DNA of 64,000 nt from Akkermansia muciniphila (lineage in GTDB: Bacteria; Verrucomicrobiota; Verrucomicrobiia; Verrucomicrobiales; Akkermansiaceae): assembly GCA_947624785.1 (NCBI GenBank), contig CANQLV010000006.1, positions 124,001 to 188,000 of the forward strand, written 5' to 3'. Below the pieces are notes generated by a model. It was not told the DNA's origin, did not search any database, and was given only the letters and a program-made list of their open reading frames with translations. Shown here piece by piece: positions 43,774 to 54,486 of the stretch (the stretch's first letter is position 1; each line of letters begins with the position of its first letter). The translations under genes and the position numbers were made by a program.

Positions 43774-45338
43774 GAAGCGTTCTCCTTCCTACGCCGGCGC
43801 AGACGGCCTCACGGGCCTTCGCCATGCAGACGGCCAGGTCCATGTGGTCCTCCAGCAGGAACATGGCCACCCCCACATTGAGAATCACCATGTCCATCAT
43901 GGCGCGCGGGCCTTTCCCCGCCAGGATGTCCTTCAGCACGGTCACGGCTTCCGACTTGGAATGAACGGCCAGGTCCTCCGGTTCGCAGGGCTGGATGCCG
44001 TAGTCCGCGGGGTCCAGGGTCATGGGGGTCAGCCTGCCGTTATGGACGATCATCATCTTGGTGGGTCCCAGCGGCGTCACCTCGTCATACCCTCCCGCGC
44101 CGTACACCACGGCGGCCCTGCGGATGTGGGACTGGCTGAGCGTCTCCGCCAGCAGCTCCACCAGCTCCGGACGGGCCACGCCCAGCAGGATGTGCGTGGG
44201 GCGCGCCGGATTAATGAGGGGCCCCAGCAGGTTGAACAGGGTACGGATGCCCAGCTCCCTGCGGATGGGGCCCACATTGCGGAAGGCGGGATGGAAATTG
44301 GGCGCGAACAGGAAGGCGAAGTTCCGCTCGTCCAGCAGGCGCTGCACGTCCTCCGGAGCCACGTCCAGCGGGAAACCCAGGCCTTCCAGGGCATCCGCGG
44401 AGCCGCAGGAGGAGGACACGGCGCGGTTGCCGTGCTTCACCACCTTGTACCCCATTCCGGCCAGCGTCAGGGACGTGGCGGTGGAGCAGTTGAAGGAACT
44501 GCGGCCGTCGCCGCCCGTGCCGACCACGTCAATGCAGTCCCCTTCCAGGCCTTCCACGCGGTTGGCGCGCCCCAGGGCGATGCCGACGGCGTGGGCCATC
44601 TCCAGCGGGGTTTCCCCCTTCATGCGGAGGCCCATCAGGAAGCAGCCCGCCTGGGCCGGAGTCATGCGGCCGTCCATGATGTCCGCAAAGCCCGCGGCGG
44701 CCATGTCCGCCGTCAGGTCCTGCCCGGCGGCCAGCGTGTCCAGAATGCGGTTGATGCGTTTTTCTTTCTGCCCTGCCGGAACGATGTTGTCCGGGAAGTT
44801 GCCCAGAAGCTGGAGGCCGTCCGGCGTCAGGATGGATTCCGGATGGAACTGGATGCCCACCCAGGGGCGGTCATTATAGCGCAGGGCCATGACTTCCCCT
44901 TCCGGCCCGCGGGAGGTGACGGTAAAACGGGGGTTCGGCTCATCCTCCTTGGACTGAACCACCAGGGAATGGTAGCGGCCCACGGTCATGGGGTTGGGAA
45001 GTCCGGTAAACAACCCCGAACCGTCATGGATGATATCCGAGCTCTTCCCGTGCATCACGTACGGAGCGCGGGAAACCTCCGCCCCGGCGAAGTAGCCCAG
45101 GAGCTGGTGCCCCAGGCATACGCCCAGCACGGGGACGGCGGCGGGGAGGCGTTTCAGGAACTCCAGGCACAGCCCGGCGTTGCGCGGATGGCTGGGGCCG
45201 GGGGAAATGCACACGGCCTCCAGCTCCGGGCTGGCCGCCAGGTCCAGAATGCGCGGGTCGTCATTCGCGTACACCACGGGCTTGCGGCCCAGCGCGTAAA
45301 ACGCCTGCACCAGATTCCACGAGAAGGAATCGTAATTA

Positions 45339-45355
<17 letters not shown>
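43763..45355 (-). CDS. trpGD: Fused anthranilate synthase glutaminase / anthranilate phosphoribosyltransferase
   Basis: Bifunctional protein of 530 residues. Residues 1-190 are the class I glutamine amidotransferase (TrpG): CLGHQLLGYFAG with nucleophile Cys in VLGVCLGH and the His-Glu pair in GIQFHPESIL. Residues about 205-530 are TrpD: CIDVVGTGGDGRSSFNCSTA pyrophosphate loop and KHGNRAVSSSCGSADALEGLG. The glutaminase makes ammonia for TrpE, and TrpD attaches phosphoribosyl to anthranilate. Overlaps trpE (17 bp) and trpC (11 bp). This fusion occurs in E. coli too. Confidence 0.97.
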
Positions 45356-46745
<1,390 letters not shown>

Positions 46746-46770
46746 GGATGAATGATGGTGTAAGTTGAAA

Positions 46771-46811
46771 ATAAAAAAACTGCTTTGATTCTCGGAGGAA
46801 TCAAAGCAGTT
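46771..46811 (-). terminator. trp attenuator terminator
   Basis: On the minus strand: 13-bp stem AACTGCTTTGATT (complement 46799-46811 to 46778-46790) with loop CCTCCGAG and tail TTTTTTTATTTT, lying between the leader peptide and trpE. A competing antiterminator is possible: the leader segment CGGGGGAATC (46854-46863) can pair with GATTCCTCCG (46793-46802), 10 bp with one G-U pair, which removes the upstream stem half and loop. Confidence 0.88.
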
Positions 46812-46839
46812 CTTGAAAAACGGTCATAGCTGGATGCTA

Positions 46840-46947
46840 CTACTGCACATCGGGATTCCCCCGTCCGGACATGGGTATACGCCACCAATAGCCGTTGCCA
46901 TAATAACGGGGCGTGCTAAAAAAGGGCTGTCCAGTGCTGAATTGCAT
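46840..46947 (-). CDS. trpL: trp operon leader peptide with tandem Trp codons
   Basis: Too short for most gene finders: 35 codons from ATG 46947 to TAG 46840-46842. It begins MQFSTGQPFF and has two adjacent Trp codons at positions 21-22 (46882-46887) inside YGNGYWWRIP. When charged tRNA-Trp is scarce the ribosome would stall there, leaving codons 29-32 (CGGGGGAATC at 46854-46863) free to pair with the terminator hairpin; when tryptophan is plentiful it would move to the stop and mask this segment, so the terminator forms. Layout (leader, antiterminator segment, terminator, trpE) is that of classical attenuation. No transcribed Shine-Dalgarno run can be present if transcription begins at the predicted site. 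Confidence 0.8.
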   Translation of the reverse strand: MQFSTGQPFFSTPRYYGNGYWWRIPMSGRGNPDVQ

Positions 46948-46955
46948 CTGCGCGT

Positions 46956-46984
46956 TTATTACTCCTCCCGCCCGGCGTTGTCAA
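46956..46984 (-). promoter_or_regulatory. trp operon promoter
   Basis: Minus strand -35 TTGACA (46979-46984), 17-bp spacer, -10 TAATAA (46956-46961): near-perfect consensus. The predicted start point near 46949 is only a couple of bases before the leader ATG at 46947. The GGAGGAG that looks like a Shine-Dalgarno lies in the spacer and would not be transcribed. Confidence 0.75.
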
Positions 46985-47040
46985 AAAAACTTTCCGTCAA
47001 TGGCGAAAAAAATCCACGGCGTCCTTCCTGCCTACGGAAA

Positions 47041-47073
47041 AAAGCCCGTGAATTCAGTTGAATCCACGGGCCT
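47041..47073 (-). terminator. Terminator downstream of hppA
   Basis: On the minus strand GGCCCGTGGATTC pairs imperfectly with GAATTCACGGGC and is followed by TTTTTT (complement of the A run at about 47037-47042). Confidence 0.7.
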
Positions 47074-47095
47074 TGAACAGGATGACTGTCAATCT

Positions 47096-49324
47096 TTAGA
47101 ACAGAGTCACGGCGATGTTGACGCCGGCGGTGACGATGGCCACCATGCTCATCAGCTTGATCAGGATGTTCAGGGACGGTCCGGACGTATCCTTGAAGGG
47201 GTCCCCCACGGTGTCGCCGATGACGGCGGCCTTATGGCTTTCCGATCCCTTGCCGCCCACGTGGCCCTGCTCAATGTACTTCTTGGCATTGTCCCACGCG
47301 CCGCCGGAGTTCGCCATGAACACGGCCAGCACGAAGCCGGAGGCCAGGCCGCCGGCCAGCAGGCCGAATACGCCGGGAACACCGAACACGAGGCCCATGC
47401 AGATGGGGGTGATGACCGCCAGCACGGACGGCCAGATCATTTCATGCTGCGCGCCCGCCGTGGAGATTTCCACACAGCGCACGTAATCCGGTTCCGCTTC
47501 CCCGGTCAGGATGCCCTTGATTTCCTTAAACTGGCGGCGCACTTCCTTCACCATCTTCTCCGCGGCGCGGCCCACGGCGTTCATGGTCAGGCCGCAGAAC
47601 AGGAAGGACATCATGGCGCCCACGAAGAGGCCCATGAGCACCTTCGGGTTCATCAGGGTCACCTGGAAGTAATTCATGAATTCAGGCAGCGTGCAGGAAG
47701 CGATCTTGGACACTTCCACGCTCACCGCGTCATTAATTTTGTACATGGTGTTTCCGGTGGCGTCCCCCCAATGCTGGATGGAAATCTTCAGCTCTTCAAT
47801 GTAGGAGGCCAGCAGGGCCAGCGCGGTCAGCGCGGCGGAACCGATGGCGAAGCCCTTGCCCGTGGCGGCGGTCGTGTTGCCCAGGGCGTCCAGGGCGTCC
47901 GTGCGGCGGCGCACTTCCGGGTCCAGCTTGCTCATCTCCGCATTGCCCCCGGCGTTGTCGGAAATGGGGCCGTAGGCGTCCGTCGCCAGGGTCAGACCCA
48001 GGGTGGAAAGCATGCCGACGGCGGCAATGCCGATGCCGTACAGGCCCTTGCTCATTTCAGCGCCGGTGAAATGCCAGTCTCCGGAGGCCATGCCATAGGC
48101 CAGCACGGTCCCCACGACGATGGTGATCACGGGGATGCAGGTGGAAATCATGCCGATGCCGATGCCGGAGATGATGACGGTGGCAGGCCCCGTCTTCGCG
48201 CTGTGGGCGATTTTGCGGCAGGGATAGGAGTCATGGGAGGTGTAATGCTCCGTGCTCTTCCCGATGATGATGCCTACCGCCAGGCCGGTGACAATGGCGC
48301 CCCAGATGCCCGCCCAGTTGTCCAGGCCAATGAGCTGGAGCAGGAAGGCGGAGGCGATGGCGATCAGGAAGGAACTCAGGTTGATGCCGCGGTTCAGGGC
48401 GGCCATCAGCTCCGTCTGGGAAGCGCCGCGCTTTACGCGCACCGCATATACGCCCAGCAGGGAGAGAATGGTGCCGAGGGCGGCGATCAGCATGGGTGTG
48501 AGAACGGCCTTGATCGCCATTTCCGGCATGGCCATGTAGGCCGCTGCGCCAAGGGCCGCGGAAGCCAGGATGGAACCGCAGTAGGACTCGTAAAGGTCCG
48601 CGCCCATGCCGGCCACGTCCCCCACGTTGTCGCCCACGTTATCCGCGATGGTGGCGGGATTGCGGGGATCGTCCTCCGGAATGCCGGCTTCCACCTTCCC
48701 CACCAGGTCGGCCCCTACGTCCGCGGCCTTCGTGAAAATACCGCCGCCCACGCGGGCGAACAGGGCCTGGAGGGAAGCTCCCATCCCGAAGGTCAGCATG
48801 GTGGTGGTGATGACGACCAGGCGCATGGAAAGCTCCATGTCTTCATAAAACCAGTCCAGCACCCAGTACCAGACGCCGATGTCAAGCATGGCGAGGCCCA
48901 CGACGGTCAGGCCGAGCACCGCGCCCGAACGGAAGGCGATCTGCAGGCCGGCGTCCAGGGAATGGCGGCAGGCGTTCGCCACGCGGCCGGAAGCGTACGT
49001 GGCCGTCTTCATGCCGATGTAGCCGGCCAGGCCGGAGAAAAAGCCGCCGGAAATGAACGCAAACGGCACCCAGGGATTCTGGATATGGAGGCAGTAGGCC
49101 AGAAAAGCGAATACGACGGTAATCAGCACAAAGAAAATCGAGACGATCTTGTATTGCTGCCGCAGGTAGGCCATGGCGCCGCTGCGGACGTGCTTGGCGA
49201 TCATTTTCATGACCTCGTTCCCCTCATCCTGGGCTTTCATGCGGTAAAAAAAGACGGCCGCAAATATGAGGGCCAGCACGGAAGCCGATGGGATGAGCCA
49301 AAATAAATCCTGGATGGTTATCAT
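47096..49324 (-). CDS. hppA: Membrane-bound ion-translocating pyrophosphatase, K+-dependent type
   Basis: Integral-membrane pump of 742 residues that couples PPi hydrolysis to H+ or Na+ export. Catalytic loops [35 protein letters not shown] and [28 protein letters not shown] are complete, with about 16 helices. The [10 protein letters not shown] sequence has Ala where K+-independent enzymes carry Lys, pointing to the K+-dependent subgroup, which includes Na+-pumping members; ion type cannot be decided by eye. The C-terminus ends in the last helix ([13 protein letters not shown]). A 17-bp palindrome lies directly upstream of the start. Confidence 0.96.
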   Translation of the reverse strand: MITIQDLFWLIPSASVLALIFAAVFFYRMKAQDEGNEVMKMIAKHVRSGAMAYLRQQYKIVSIFFVLITVVFAFLAYCLHIQNPWVPFAFISGGFFSGLAGYIGMKTATYASGRVANACRHSLDAGLQIAFRSGAVLGLTVVGLAMLDIGVWYWVLDWFYEDMELSMRLVVITTTMLTFGMGASLQALFARVGGGIFTKAADVGADLVGKVEAGIPEDDPRNPATIADNVGDNVGDVAGMGADLYESYCGSILASAALGAAAYMAMPEMAIKAVLTPMLIAALGTILSLLGVYAVRVKRGASQTELMAALNRGINLSSFLIAIASAFLLQLIGLDNWAGIWGAIVTGLAVGIIIGKSTEHYTSHDSYPCRKIAHSAKTGPATVIISGIGIGMISTCIPVITIVVGTVLAYGMASGDWHFTGAEMSKGLYGIGIAAVGMLSTLGLTLATDAYGPISDNAGGNAEMSKLDPEVRRRTDALDALGNTTAATGKGFAIGSAALTALALLASYIEELKISIQHWGDATGNTMYKINDAVSVEVSKIASCTLPEFMNYFQVTLMNPKVLMGLFVGAMMSFLFCGLTMNAVGRAAEKMVKEVRRQFKEIKGILTGEAEPDYVRCVEISTAGAQHEMIWPSVLAVITPICMGLVFGVPGVFGLLAGGLASGFVLAVFMANSGGAWDNAKKYIEQGHVGGKGSESHKAAVIGDTVGDPFKDTSGPSLNILIKLMSMVAIVTAGVNIAVTLF

Positions 49325-49332
49325 TGTCAGTA

Positions 49333-49349
49333 CACTTTAAATTAAAGTG
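49333..49349 (-). promoter_or_regulatory. 17-bp palindrome upstream of hppA, possible operator
   Basis: CACTTTAAATTAAAGTG: 8-bp arms with one central base, 9 bp before the hppA ATG. A further half-site CACTTTA is at 49369-49375. Nothing else is recognisable in the 394 bp between hppA and the aldo/keto reductase gene. Confidence 0.5.
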
Positions 49350-49718
49350 GTAGGAACATAACACCTGGTCCACTTTACTCCAAGAAAAAACCTCCGTTCG
49401 GAACGGAAAATTCACCTTCCTGCGGAAAGACCAGCACCGCAGGAAAATCCGGCGGATTCACGGAAGAAGCAAGTACCGCGCCGATTAGTCCAAATTGTCG
49501 CCGGAGGCTCCGGAAACGGCTGCGCCGCACCTCTTCCCCCGCTTACTTCCTGTTATGGGTTTCTACCGCCGGAGATACTGAAAAACGGCAAAAAACCGTA
49601 GTATTCCACGCGATGTGCACCCCTTGACCAGCGGCCTCCAGCAATTCTTGGAGCCGCCCTGATTCCGGGAAAGCGGCATAAAAGAGGAAACAAACGCTCC
49701 CACTGGAAAAAACGGCGC

Positions 49719-50708
49719 CTACTTGTCCGCCATTCCGTCAATGATGGAAAGCTCCTCCGCGGTGAACCGCGTATTTTCCATGGCTTTCAGGCAATCCCTG
49801 ACTTGCGGGGGGCGGCTGGCGCCTATCAGGGCCGTGGTCACCACGGGGTCTCTCAGCACCCAGGCCAGCGCCATCTGGGCGAGGCTCTGGCCGCGCTCCT
49901 GGGCCAGAGCGGCCAGGCGGCGGATCTTCTTCCCATGTTCCCGGACCCGCTCTTCTGTCAAAAAGACGGAGGAACCTGCCGCGCGGGAATCCGCAGGAAT
50001 GCCCTCCAGATAACGGTCCGTCAGCATGCCCTGGGCCAGGGGGGAAAAGGCGACGCACCCGGTGCCCGTTTCACGGATGGCCTGAAAAACGGACTCTTCC
50101 GGCTCCCGGTTGAACATGTTGTAACGGAGCTGGTGGACCAGGCACGGAACGCCGGCCTCCCTGAGCATGGCGCATATCCGCCTGGTTTGCTCCGCCGGGA
50201 ATTTGGAAATGCCGGCATACAAGGCCTTTCCGGAACGGACCGCGGTGACGAGGGCCCCCGCCGTCTCCTCCAGCGGAGTCTCCGGATCATACCGGTGCGC
50301 ATAAAAAATATCCACGTAATCCAGCTTCATACGGGAAAGGGACTGGTCCAGGCTGGCAAGCATGTGCTTGCGGGAGCCCCAGTCTCCGTACGGCCCGGCC
50401 CACATCAGGTGCCCCGCCTTGGTAGCGATGACAAGTTCGTCACGGAAACGGGACAAATCCTGCATGAAGATGCGGCCGAAACATTCTTCCGCCGCGCCGG
50501 GAGGCGGCCCGTAATTGTTCGCCAGGTCAAAATACGTGATGCCGGCGTCAAACGCGCCATGGATAAGCTGCCGCGCATTCTCGAAATCGTCGGCAGCGCC
50601 GAAATTGTGCCAAAGCCCCAGGGAAACGGGCGGAAGCAGAAGCCCGCTGCGCCCGCAGCGGCGGTAGTCCAGAAGGCTGTAGCGGCCGGGATCAGGGAGA
50701 TAACTCAT
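49719..50708 (-). CDS. Aldo/keto reductase, YghZ/Kv-beta-like
   Basis: NADPH-dependent TIM-barrel reductase of 329 residues. Catalytic Tyr and Lys are in FDLANNYGPPPG (Asp/Tyr) and ELVIATKAGHLMW (Lys); the GISKFPAEQ strand and SVFLTEERVREHGKK segment match the YghZ subgroup (L-glyceraldehyde 3-phosphate reductase). ATG 50708 (MSYLPDPGRY) is preferred over 50756, which would extend into the lipoate-ligase gene. The next gene upstream on the strand is lipoate ligase-like; the two ends are 22 bp apart. Confidence 0.92.
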   Translation of the reverse strand: MSYLPDPGRYSLLDYRRCGRSGLLLPPVSLGLWHNFGAADDFENARQLIHGAFDAGITYFDLANNYGPPPGAAEECFGRIFMQDLSRFRDELVIATKAGHLMWAGPYGDWGSRKHMLASLDQSLSRMKLDYVDIFYAHRYDPETPLEETAGALVTAVRSGKALYAGISKFPAEQTRRICAMLREAGVPCLVHQLRYNMFNREPEESVFQAIRETGTGCVAFSPLAQGMLTDRYLEGIPADSRAAGSSVFLTEERVREHGKKIRRLAALAQERGQSLAQMALAWVLRDPVVTTALIGASRPPQVRDCLKAMENTRFTAEELSIIDGMADK

Positions 50709-50730
50709 CGGAAGGAAAAAACGGGAAGGG

Positions 50731-51471
50731 TTACCGGGCATGAGACGTACGCTCATGCCGCACGCCGGAACGCCATGCCTCCGTGCGGTATTTGGATGCC
50801 AGCAACTCCGCCACCCGGGCGTTCATGCCGGGAAACATCTCCGCTTCCACGCACAGGGAATATTCGTCCGCCAGACGGGCGGCCAGCATCCCATCCCATC
50901 CCGCGGGAAGAAGGCAATTCTGGATGCTCCCCTGATGGAGAACGCCGTCGCGGACTCTTCTTTGGCCGCCGCCGGCCAGCTTTTCCCCGCCGGGAAGTAC
51001 TAAATCGCTCGTCACGGGGCTGGAAAAACAGGCGCGGCCACCGTCCGGGGCGTCTCCGTCCAGCATCACGCACTCCACGCCGCAATCCCTCAGAACGCGG
51101 GCCAGGGCCCCGTGAATCCAGCGGTACAGGGTGGCGCTGGAAGGCCGTTCCTTCTCTCCCCGGCGGTGCATGGCCAGGGTAAAGGGGATGTCCCGCCGAT
51201 GGTCCACAATTCCACCTCCCGTCCAGCGGCGGACAAAATGAAGTTCCTCTCCCGGAAAAATGGCGCGCGCCGTAGCTTCCTCGTCAAAATAACCGTACGT
51301 CACGGTCGGCTCCGCCCAGCGGTACGCACGCAGCACGGGCTTCTCTCCCCATTCCAGCAGGGCTTCATCCACGGCCATGGCTTCCTCCCCGCTTCTGGCG
51401 ACCGGGTCGCGCCACAGCACCAGCTCCGGCAGAGGGGACAAATTGCCGACGACATTTGCGAAACCAGACAT
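50731..51471 (-). CDS. Lipoate-protein ligase A-like (BPL/LplA domain) protein
   Basis: BPL/LplA/LipB-fold enzyme of 246 residues. The lipoyl-adenylate binding motif RRWTGGGIVDHRRDIPFTLAM and KLAGGGQRRVRDGVLHQGSI (with the active Lys) are both present, as in LplA and in LipM octanoyltransferases. It would attach lipoate/octanoate to apo-proteins of 2-oxoacid dehydrogenases or the glycine cleavage system. The C-terminal third typical of two-domain LplA is absent. Substrate assignment not certain. Confidence 0.85.
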   Translation of the reverse strand: MSGFANVVGNLSPLPELVLWRDPVARSGEEAMAVDEALLEWGEKPVLRAYRWAEPTVTYGYFDEEATARAIFPGEELHFVRRWTGGGIVDHRRDIPFTLAMHRRGEKERPSSATLYRWIHGALARVLRDCGVECVMLDGDAPDGGRACFSSPVTSDLVLPGGEKLAGGGQRRVRDGVLHQGSIQNCLLPAGWDGMLAARLADEYSLCVEAEMFPGMNARVAELLASKYRTEAWRSGVRHERTSHAR

Positions 51472-51557
51472 CTTTCAACTACAGTGTAAATAACGGCAGG
51501 ACACTCCCGGCGGGAAACGGCAGCGGCCCCCCCCCTCCCATCCCCCCGGACACAGGA

Positions 51558-52628
51558 TTAACGGTTCATGGGCAATGCTACGCGCTGGGTGAAGGACCGG
51601 GTATAACGCTCAAAGAACTCCTCCGGAGAGGGGGCGGGACGCTTCTTTTGCCGGATCTGGTCCACCAGGGCCATGCCTTCATCCGTCACCACCGTCATGG
51701 AAATCGTCACGGCGGTGACGCGTCCGGACTTCAAATCGTCAATATTCACGCTGCTGCCGATGATGTCCAGACGGTTGCCGTACACATCCATCTGGGTGCA
51801 GGACCCGAGCCGGTTGGCCCCCGTAGTCATGACGGGCACCAGCACGGACGCCCGCTGCGTGGCATCCTTGTCCGATTTGTTGCTGCCGGAATTGCCGATC
51901 TTCTTCTGGTAATCCACTTCAAAAATCAGCGTCATTTCCACCACGTTCTCCACCAGGAAATTGGCGGGAATGGTCTCATCCTGCTGGTAGCGGGTATAAG
52001 CGGACCAAAGGTCCTGCTGGCCCAGGAGATTCTGCACGGTATCCTCCGCGCTGATCAAATTGCGGTACAGGGAATAAACCGGAAAGCCGTCAGACTCCGC
52101 CGTAGCGTCCTGGTCCAGAATCTGGTCACGGTAAAGCAGCTTGTACCCCACGCAATTCACGTCACCGATGATGCGGTCGTTCCTCATGTCCATGCTGGAT
52201 TTGGCAGGATTGCGGTCCGTAGCCGTGGTAAAGAAAATCAACTGGGAGGCATTCGTGATCTTGGCGCCTTCCGGCCCCATGGTCATCAGGTTCACGCGGG
52301 CTTCATTCAGAGCGGAAGAACCGCCCTTCTTCCGGGACGCCGTGGTCTTGGTCGCGCGGGAAACCAGATCGCTGTCCCGCTGCACCAGCATCCATTCAAA
52401 GGGATTCCCGGCACGGAACTGCATGCTCTCAAAATCCTTGGTCATGGTATCCATGGCCGTGCGGGCAAGCGTGGTGGTCCGCACATCCTGCAGCACCCAT
52501 CTCCAGATATCCACCCCGCGGGAGGTCAGGGCCACAATCACCAGCACCAGCACGGTGGTGATGGTCATGGCTGCCAGGAGCTCAATCAGGGTGAACGCGC
52601 CGGATTTGATTTTGGCAAATGTCTTCAT
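51558..52628 (-). CDS. Verrucomicrobia pseudopilin-type cassette protein, type C
   Basis: A 356-residue protein with a prepilin-like N-terminus: basic MKTFAKIKSGAFTLIELLAAM, with the F(T)LIELLA processing site and a single helix (residues 12-34). The rest is a long periplasmic region. Together with two neighbouring prepilin-like genes it matches the Verru_Chthon cassette (types B, C, D) known from Verrucomicrobia; this one is closest in features to type C (GspJ-like). These proteins presumably assemble a pseudopilus of a type II-like secretion device. Role of the cassette is not established. Confidence 0.8.
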   Translation of the reverse strand: MKTFAKIKSGAFTLIELLAAMTITTVLVLVIVALTSRGVDIWRWVLQDVRTTTLARTAMDTMTKDFESMQFRAGNPFEWMLVQRDSDLVSRATKTTASRKKGGSSALNEARVNLMTMGPEGAKITNASQLIFFTTATDRNPAKSSMDMRNDRIIGDVNCVGYKLLYRDQILDQDATAESDGFPVYSLYRNLISAEDTVQNLLGQQDLWSAYTRYQQDETIPANFLVENVVEMTLIFEVDYQKKIGNSGSNKSDKDATQRASVLVPVMTTGANRLGSCTQMDVYGNRLDIIGSSVNIDDLKSGRVTAVTISMTVVTDEGMALVDQIRQKKRPAPSPEEFFERYTRSFTQRVALPMNR

Positions 52629-52658
52629 GATTTTTCAGAGGTCTTCAGATAATGCCCG

Positions 52659-53459
52659 TTAGCGGCGGAAAGCGAGATTGCGCGTAAAGACGGGGGTCTT
52701 CAAATTCTCCCACGTCAGATGCTGCAAACGTTCAGGGTCCGTATTCAACAGCTGGAAAAACTCCGCCTGGTACAGGACTTCCGCCCCCCACGGCAAATTC
52801 AGGCCGCCGCCCTTCTCCGGCGTATAAACGTACTGGGAAGGCTCCGTAATCACCTTGCCGCGGTTGTAGGGATTGTAAATCGTCCCGTACTTGGGAGCCA
52901 GCTTGTACCCGTAGGCGTTGGAATCCATGCGCTCCACCACCAGCTGGGTCATGCGCACGGCGAAGACGGGGCCGACAAGCGCCTTGAAATCATCCCAGCG
53001 GTCCTTGTTGTTCGCCAGGCAAACGCCCGTCACTACCGCCGTATTCCGGCCGGGGATGCTCCCGCCTTCCTCCAGCCAGGGCTGGGGGGTGCCGTCCTTG
53101 CGGGCGCCCTTGGTCAGATCCGCCCTGTAATTGTAAACAAGAATGGTCGTAGCGGGTTTGGACGTAAACTGCATCCAGTAAAACGCCTTGTCAAAAGCGG
53201 AAATATATCTGCTGGTGGAAGACTTTCTGGCATTGGGCGCGGCGCGCTCGGAATTGCGGAGCTCTCCAAGTTCCGCCGTCAGGGCGTGGACGATGCGGTC
53301 CGCTTCTCGGATGGTCAGAGCGGACTGAACCGTCCTTCTGGCTGGAATGAACATGGCCATGAACACCACGATCAGCACGGCAACCACGCCGATCGCAAGC
53401 ACCACTTCCGTCAGGGTGAACCCCTTGGCACGAGACTGTTTCATACACTTGGTCAACAT
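52659..53459 (-). CDS. Verrucomicrobia pseudopilin-type cassette protein, type B
   Basis: A 266-residue protein with prepilin-like N-terminus (RAKGFTLTEVVLAIGVVAVLIVVFMAMF) and a long soluble part with residues such as GYKLAPKYGTIYNPYNRG. Same strand as type C (30 bp downstream) and type D (27 bp upstream), so D-B-C form one operon. Confidence 0.8.
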   Translation of the reverse strand: MLTKCMKQSRAKGFTLTEVVLAIGVVAVLIVVFMAMFIPARRTVQSALTIREADRIVHALTAELGELRNSERAAPNARKSSTSRYISAFDKAFYWMQFTSKPATTILVYNYRADLTKGARKDGTPQPWLEEGGSIPGRNTAVVTGVCLANNKDRWDDFKALVGPVFAVRMTQLVVERMDSNAYGYKLAPKYGTIYNPYNRGKVITEPSQYVYTPEKGGGLNLPWGAEVLYQAEFFQLLNTDPERLQHLTWENLKTPVFTRNLAFRR

Positions 53460-53486
53460 AAAATGGAAAATCCGGTAAAATATGAA

Positions 53487-54194
53487 TTAGTTGGGAATCA
53501 CCTGCTCCGTCGTCCTAAGCCGGCTGATATTGCCTTTGGGATAAATCACGATGCCGCCTGCCAGGCCCGGCTTGCCGTCCACCATCGGAGTCGGCTTCTC
53601 CTCCTTGCCGTTTCCGGCGGACCCGGAAACCACCACCAGCCGGGTGGGGGCGTTCGGCTGGGACATGCGGCCTTCCTCGTCAAACTCAATGAAATAAATA
53701 TCCGTCATCCTGTTGCCCGGAAGATTGACGGTATCCTGCCCGTCACGGCTGGCAAAGCTGCGGGCTGCGGACTTGCCCTTGGTCTTCTTGGAGCCTTCCA
53801 GCAGGGTGCTGTAGGTGGGGCTGATGTAAAACCCGGCGGGAAGAGTCTGTAAACGGTTGACCAGATGCCACTTTCCGGTGCGCGTATTTTTGGACATCAC
53901 GCCCAGGGTGCGCATGTTGCGGGCTTCGTCCTCAGGAGTGCTCACGATAATCAGGCGGCTCCACGTTCCCTTGCCCATGGCGTCCAGGCGGGCTTCCTGC
54001 ACCATGCCGTCCACCATCTCCACGGCGGACTGGAGGCCCTGCCCCCTGCCTCCGCCTCTTAACATGCTGGCGGCCAAGGCCATCATGGCCACCATAATGG
54101 TGATGACGACAATCAGTTCCACCAGGGTAAACCCCTTGCTCCCTGACGAGGAACAGTGCGAAGCCGTTCCGGAATGCTTGGAAAAATATCTCAT
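53487..54194 (-). CDS. Verrucomicrobia pseudopilin-type cassette protein, type D (GspH-like)
   Basis: A 235-residue protein from ATG 54194, basic leader then KGFTLVELIVVITIMVAMMALAASML (prepilin site G/F). The soluble part has FYISPTYSTLLEG and WSRLIIVSTPEDEARN stretches and ends GGIVIYPKGNISRL. The GspH-type shape points to the type D member. The long type A member normally found in this cassette is not in the window. First gene of D-B-C operon. Confidence 0.8.
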   Translation of the reverse strand: MRYFSKHSGTASHCSSSGSKGFTLVELIVVITIMVAMMALAASMLRGGGRGQGLQSAVEMVDGMVQEARLDAMGKGTWSRLIIVSTPEDEARNMRTLGVMSKNTRTGKWHLVNRLQTLPAGFYISPTYSTLLEGSKKTKGKSAARSFASRDGQDTVNLPGNRMTDIYFIEFDEEGRMSQPNAPTRLVVVSGSAGNGKEEKPTPMVDGKPGLAGGIVIYPKGNISRLRTTEQVIPN

Positions 54195-54486
54195 ACAGAT
54201 GATGCAGGATTGAACAACAATTTTTGGCATGCTACCCGTTTCACACGGACACGGCAATCATTTTTTGAGAAACGGGAATGCCTGATATGCTCCGGTTCAA
54301 ATAAAAATCCGGCAACAGTTTACCACCCGGTAATCCTGGCTCCTTTCATCCGTCCGGAAGGAAAAAACTTCCGGCTGATTCAAGCCCCACATTTCAAAAA
54401 GGATAGGAAAAAAACGGCCTTGAAGGAATCTCTTGAAATCCTCTTCCCGACCCGGCTCTTTCCTGCAAAGAAAAACACCTGGATAT

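Noticed and set aside
46962..46978. GGAGGAG as Shine-Dalgarno of the trp leader peptide
   Set aside because: It falls in the -10/-35 spacer of a near-consensus promoter and 14 nt before the ATG, so it is probably not transcribed.
46913..49306. Plus-strand frame antisense to hppA
   Set aside because: Explained by codon bias; also crosses the trp leader and the hppA terminator.
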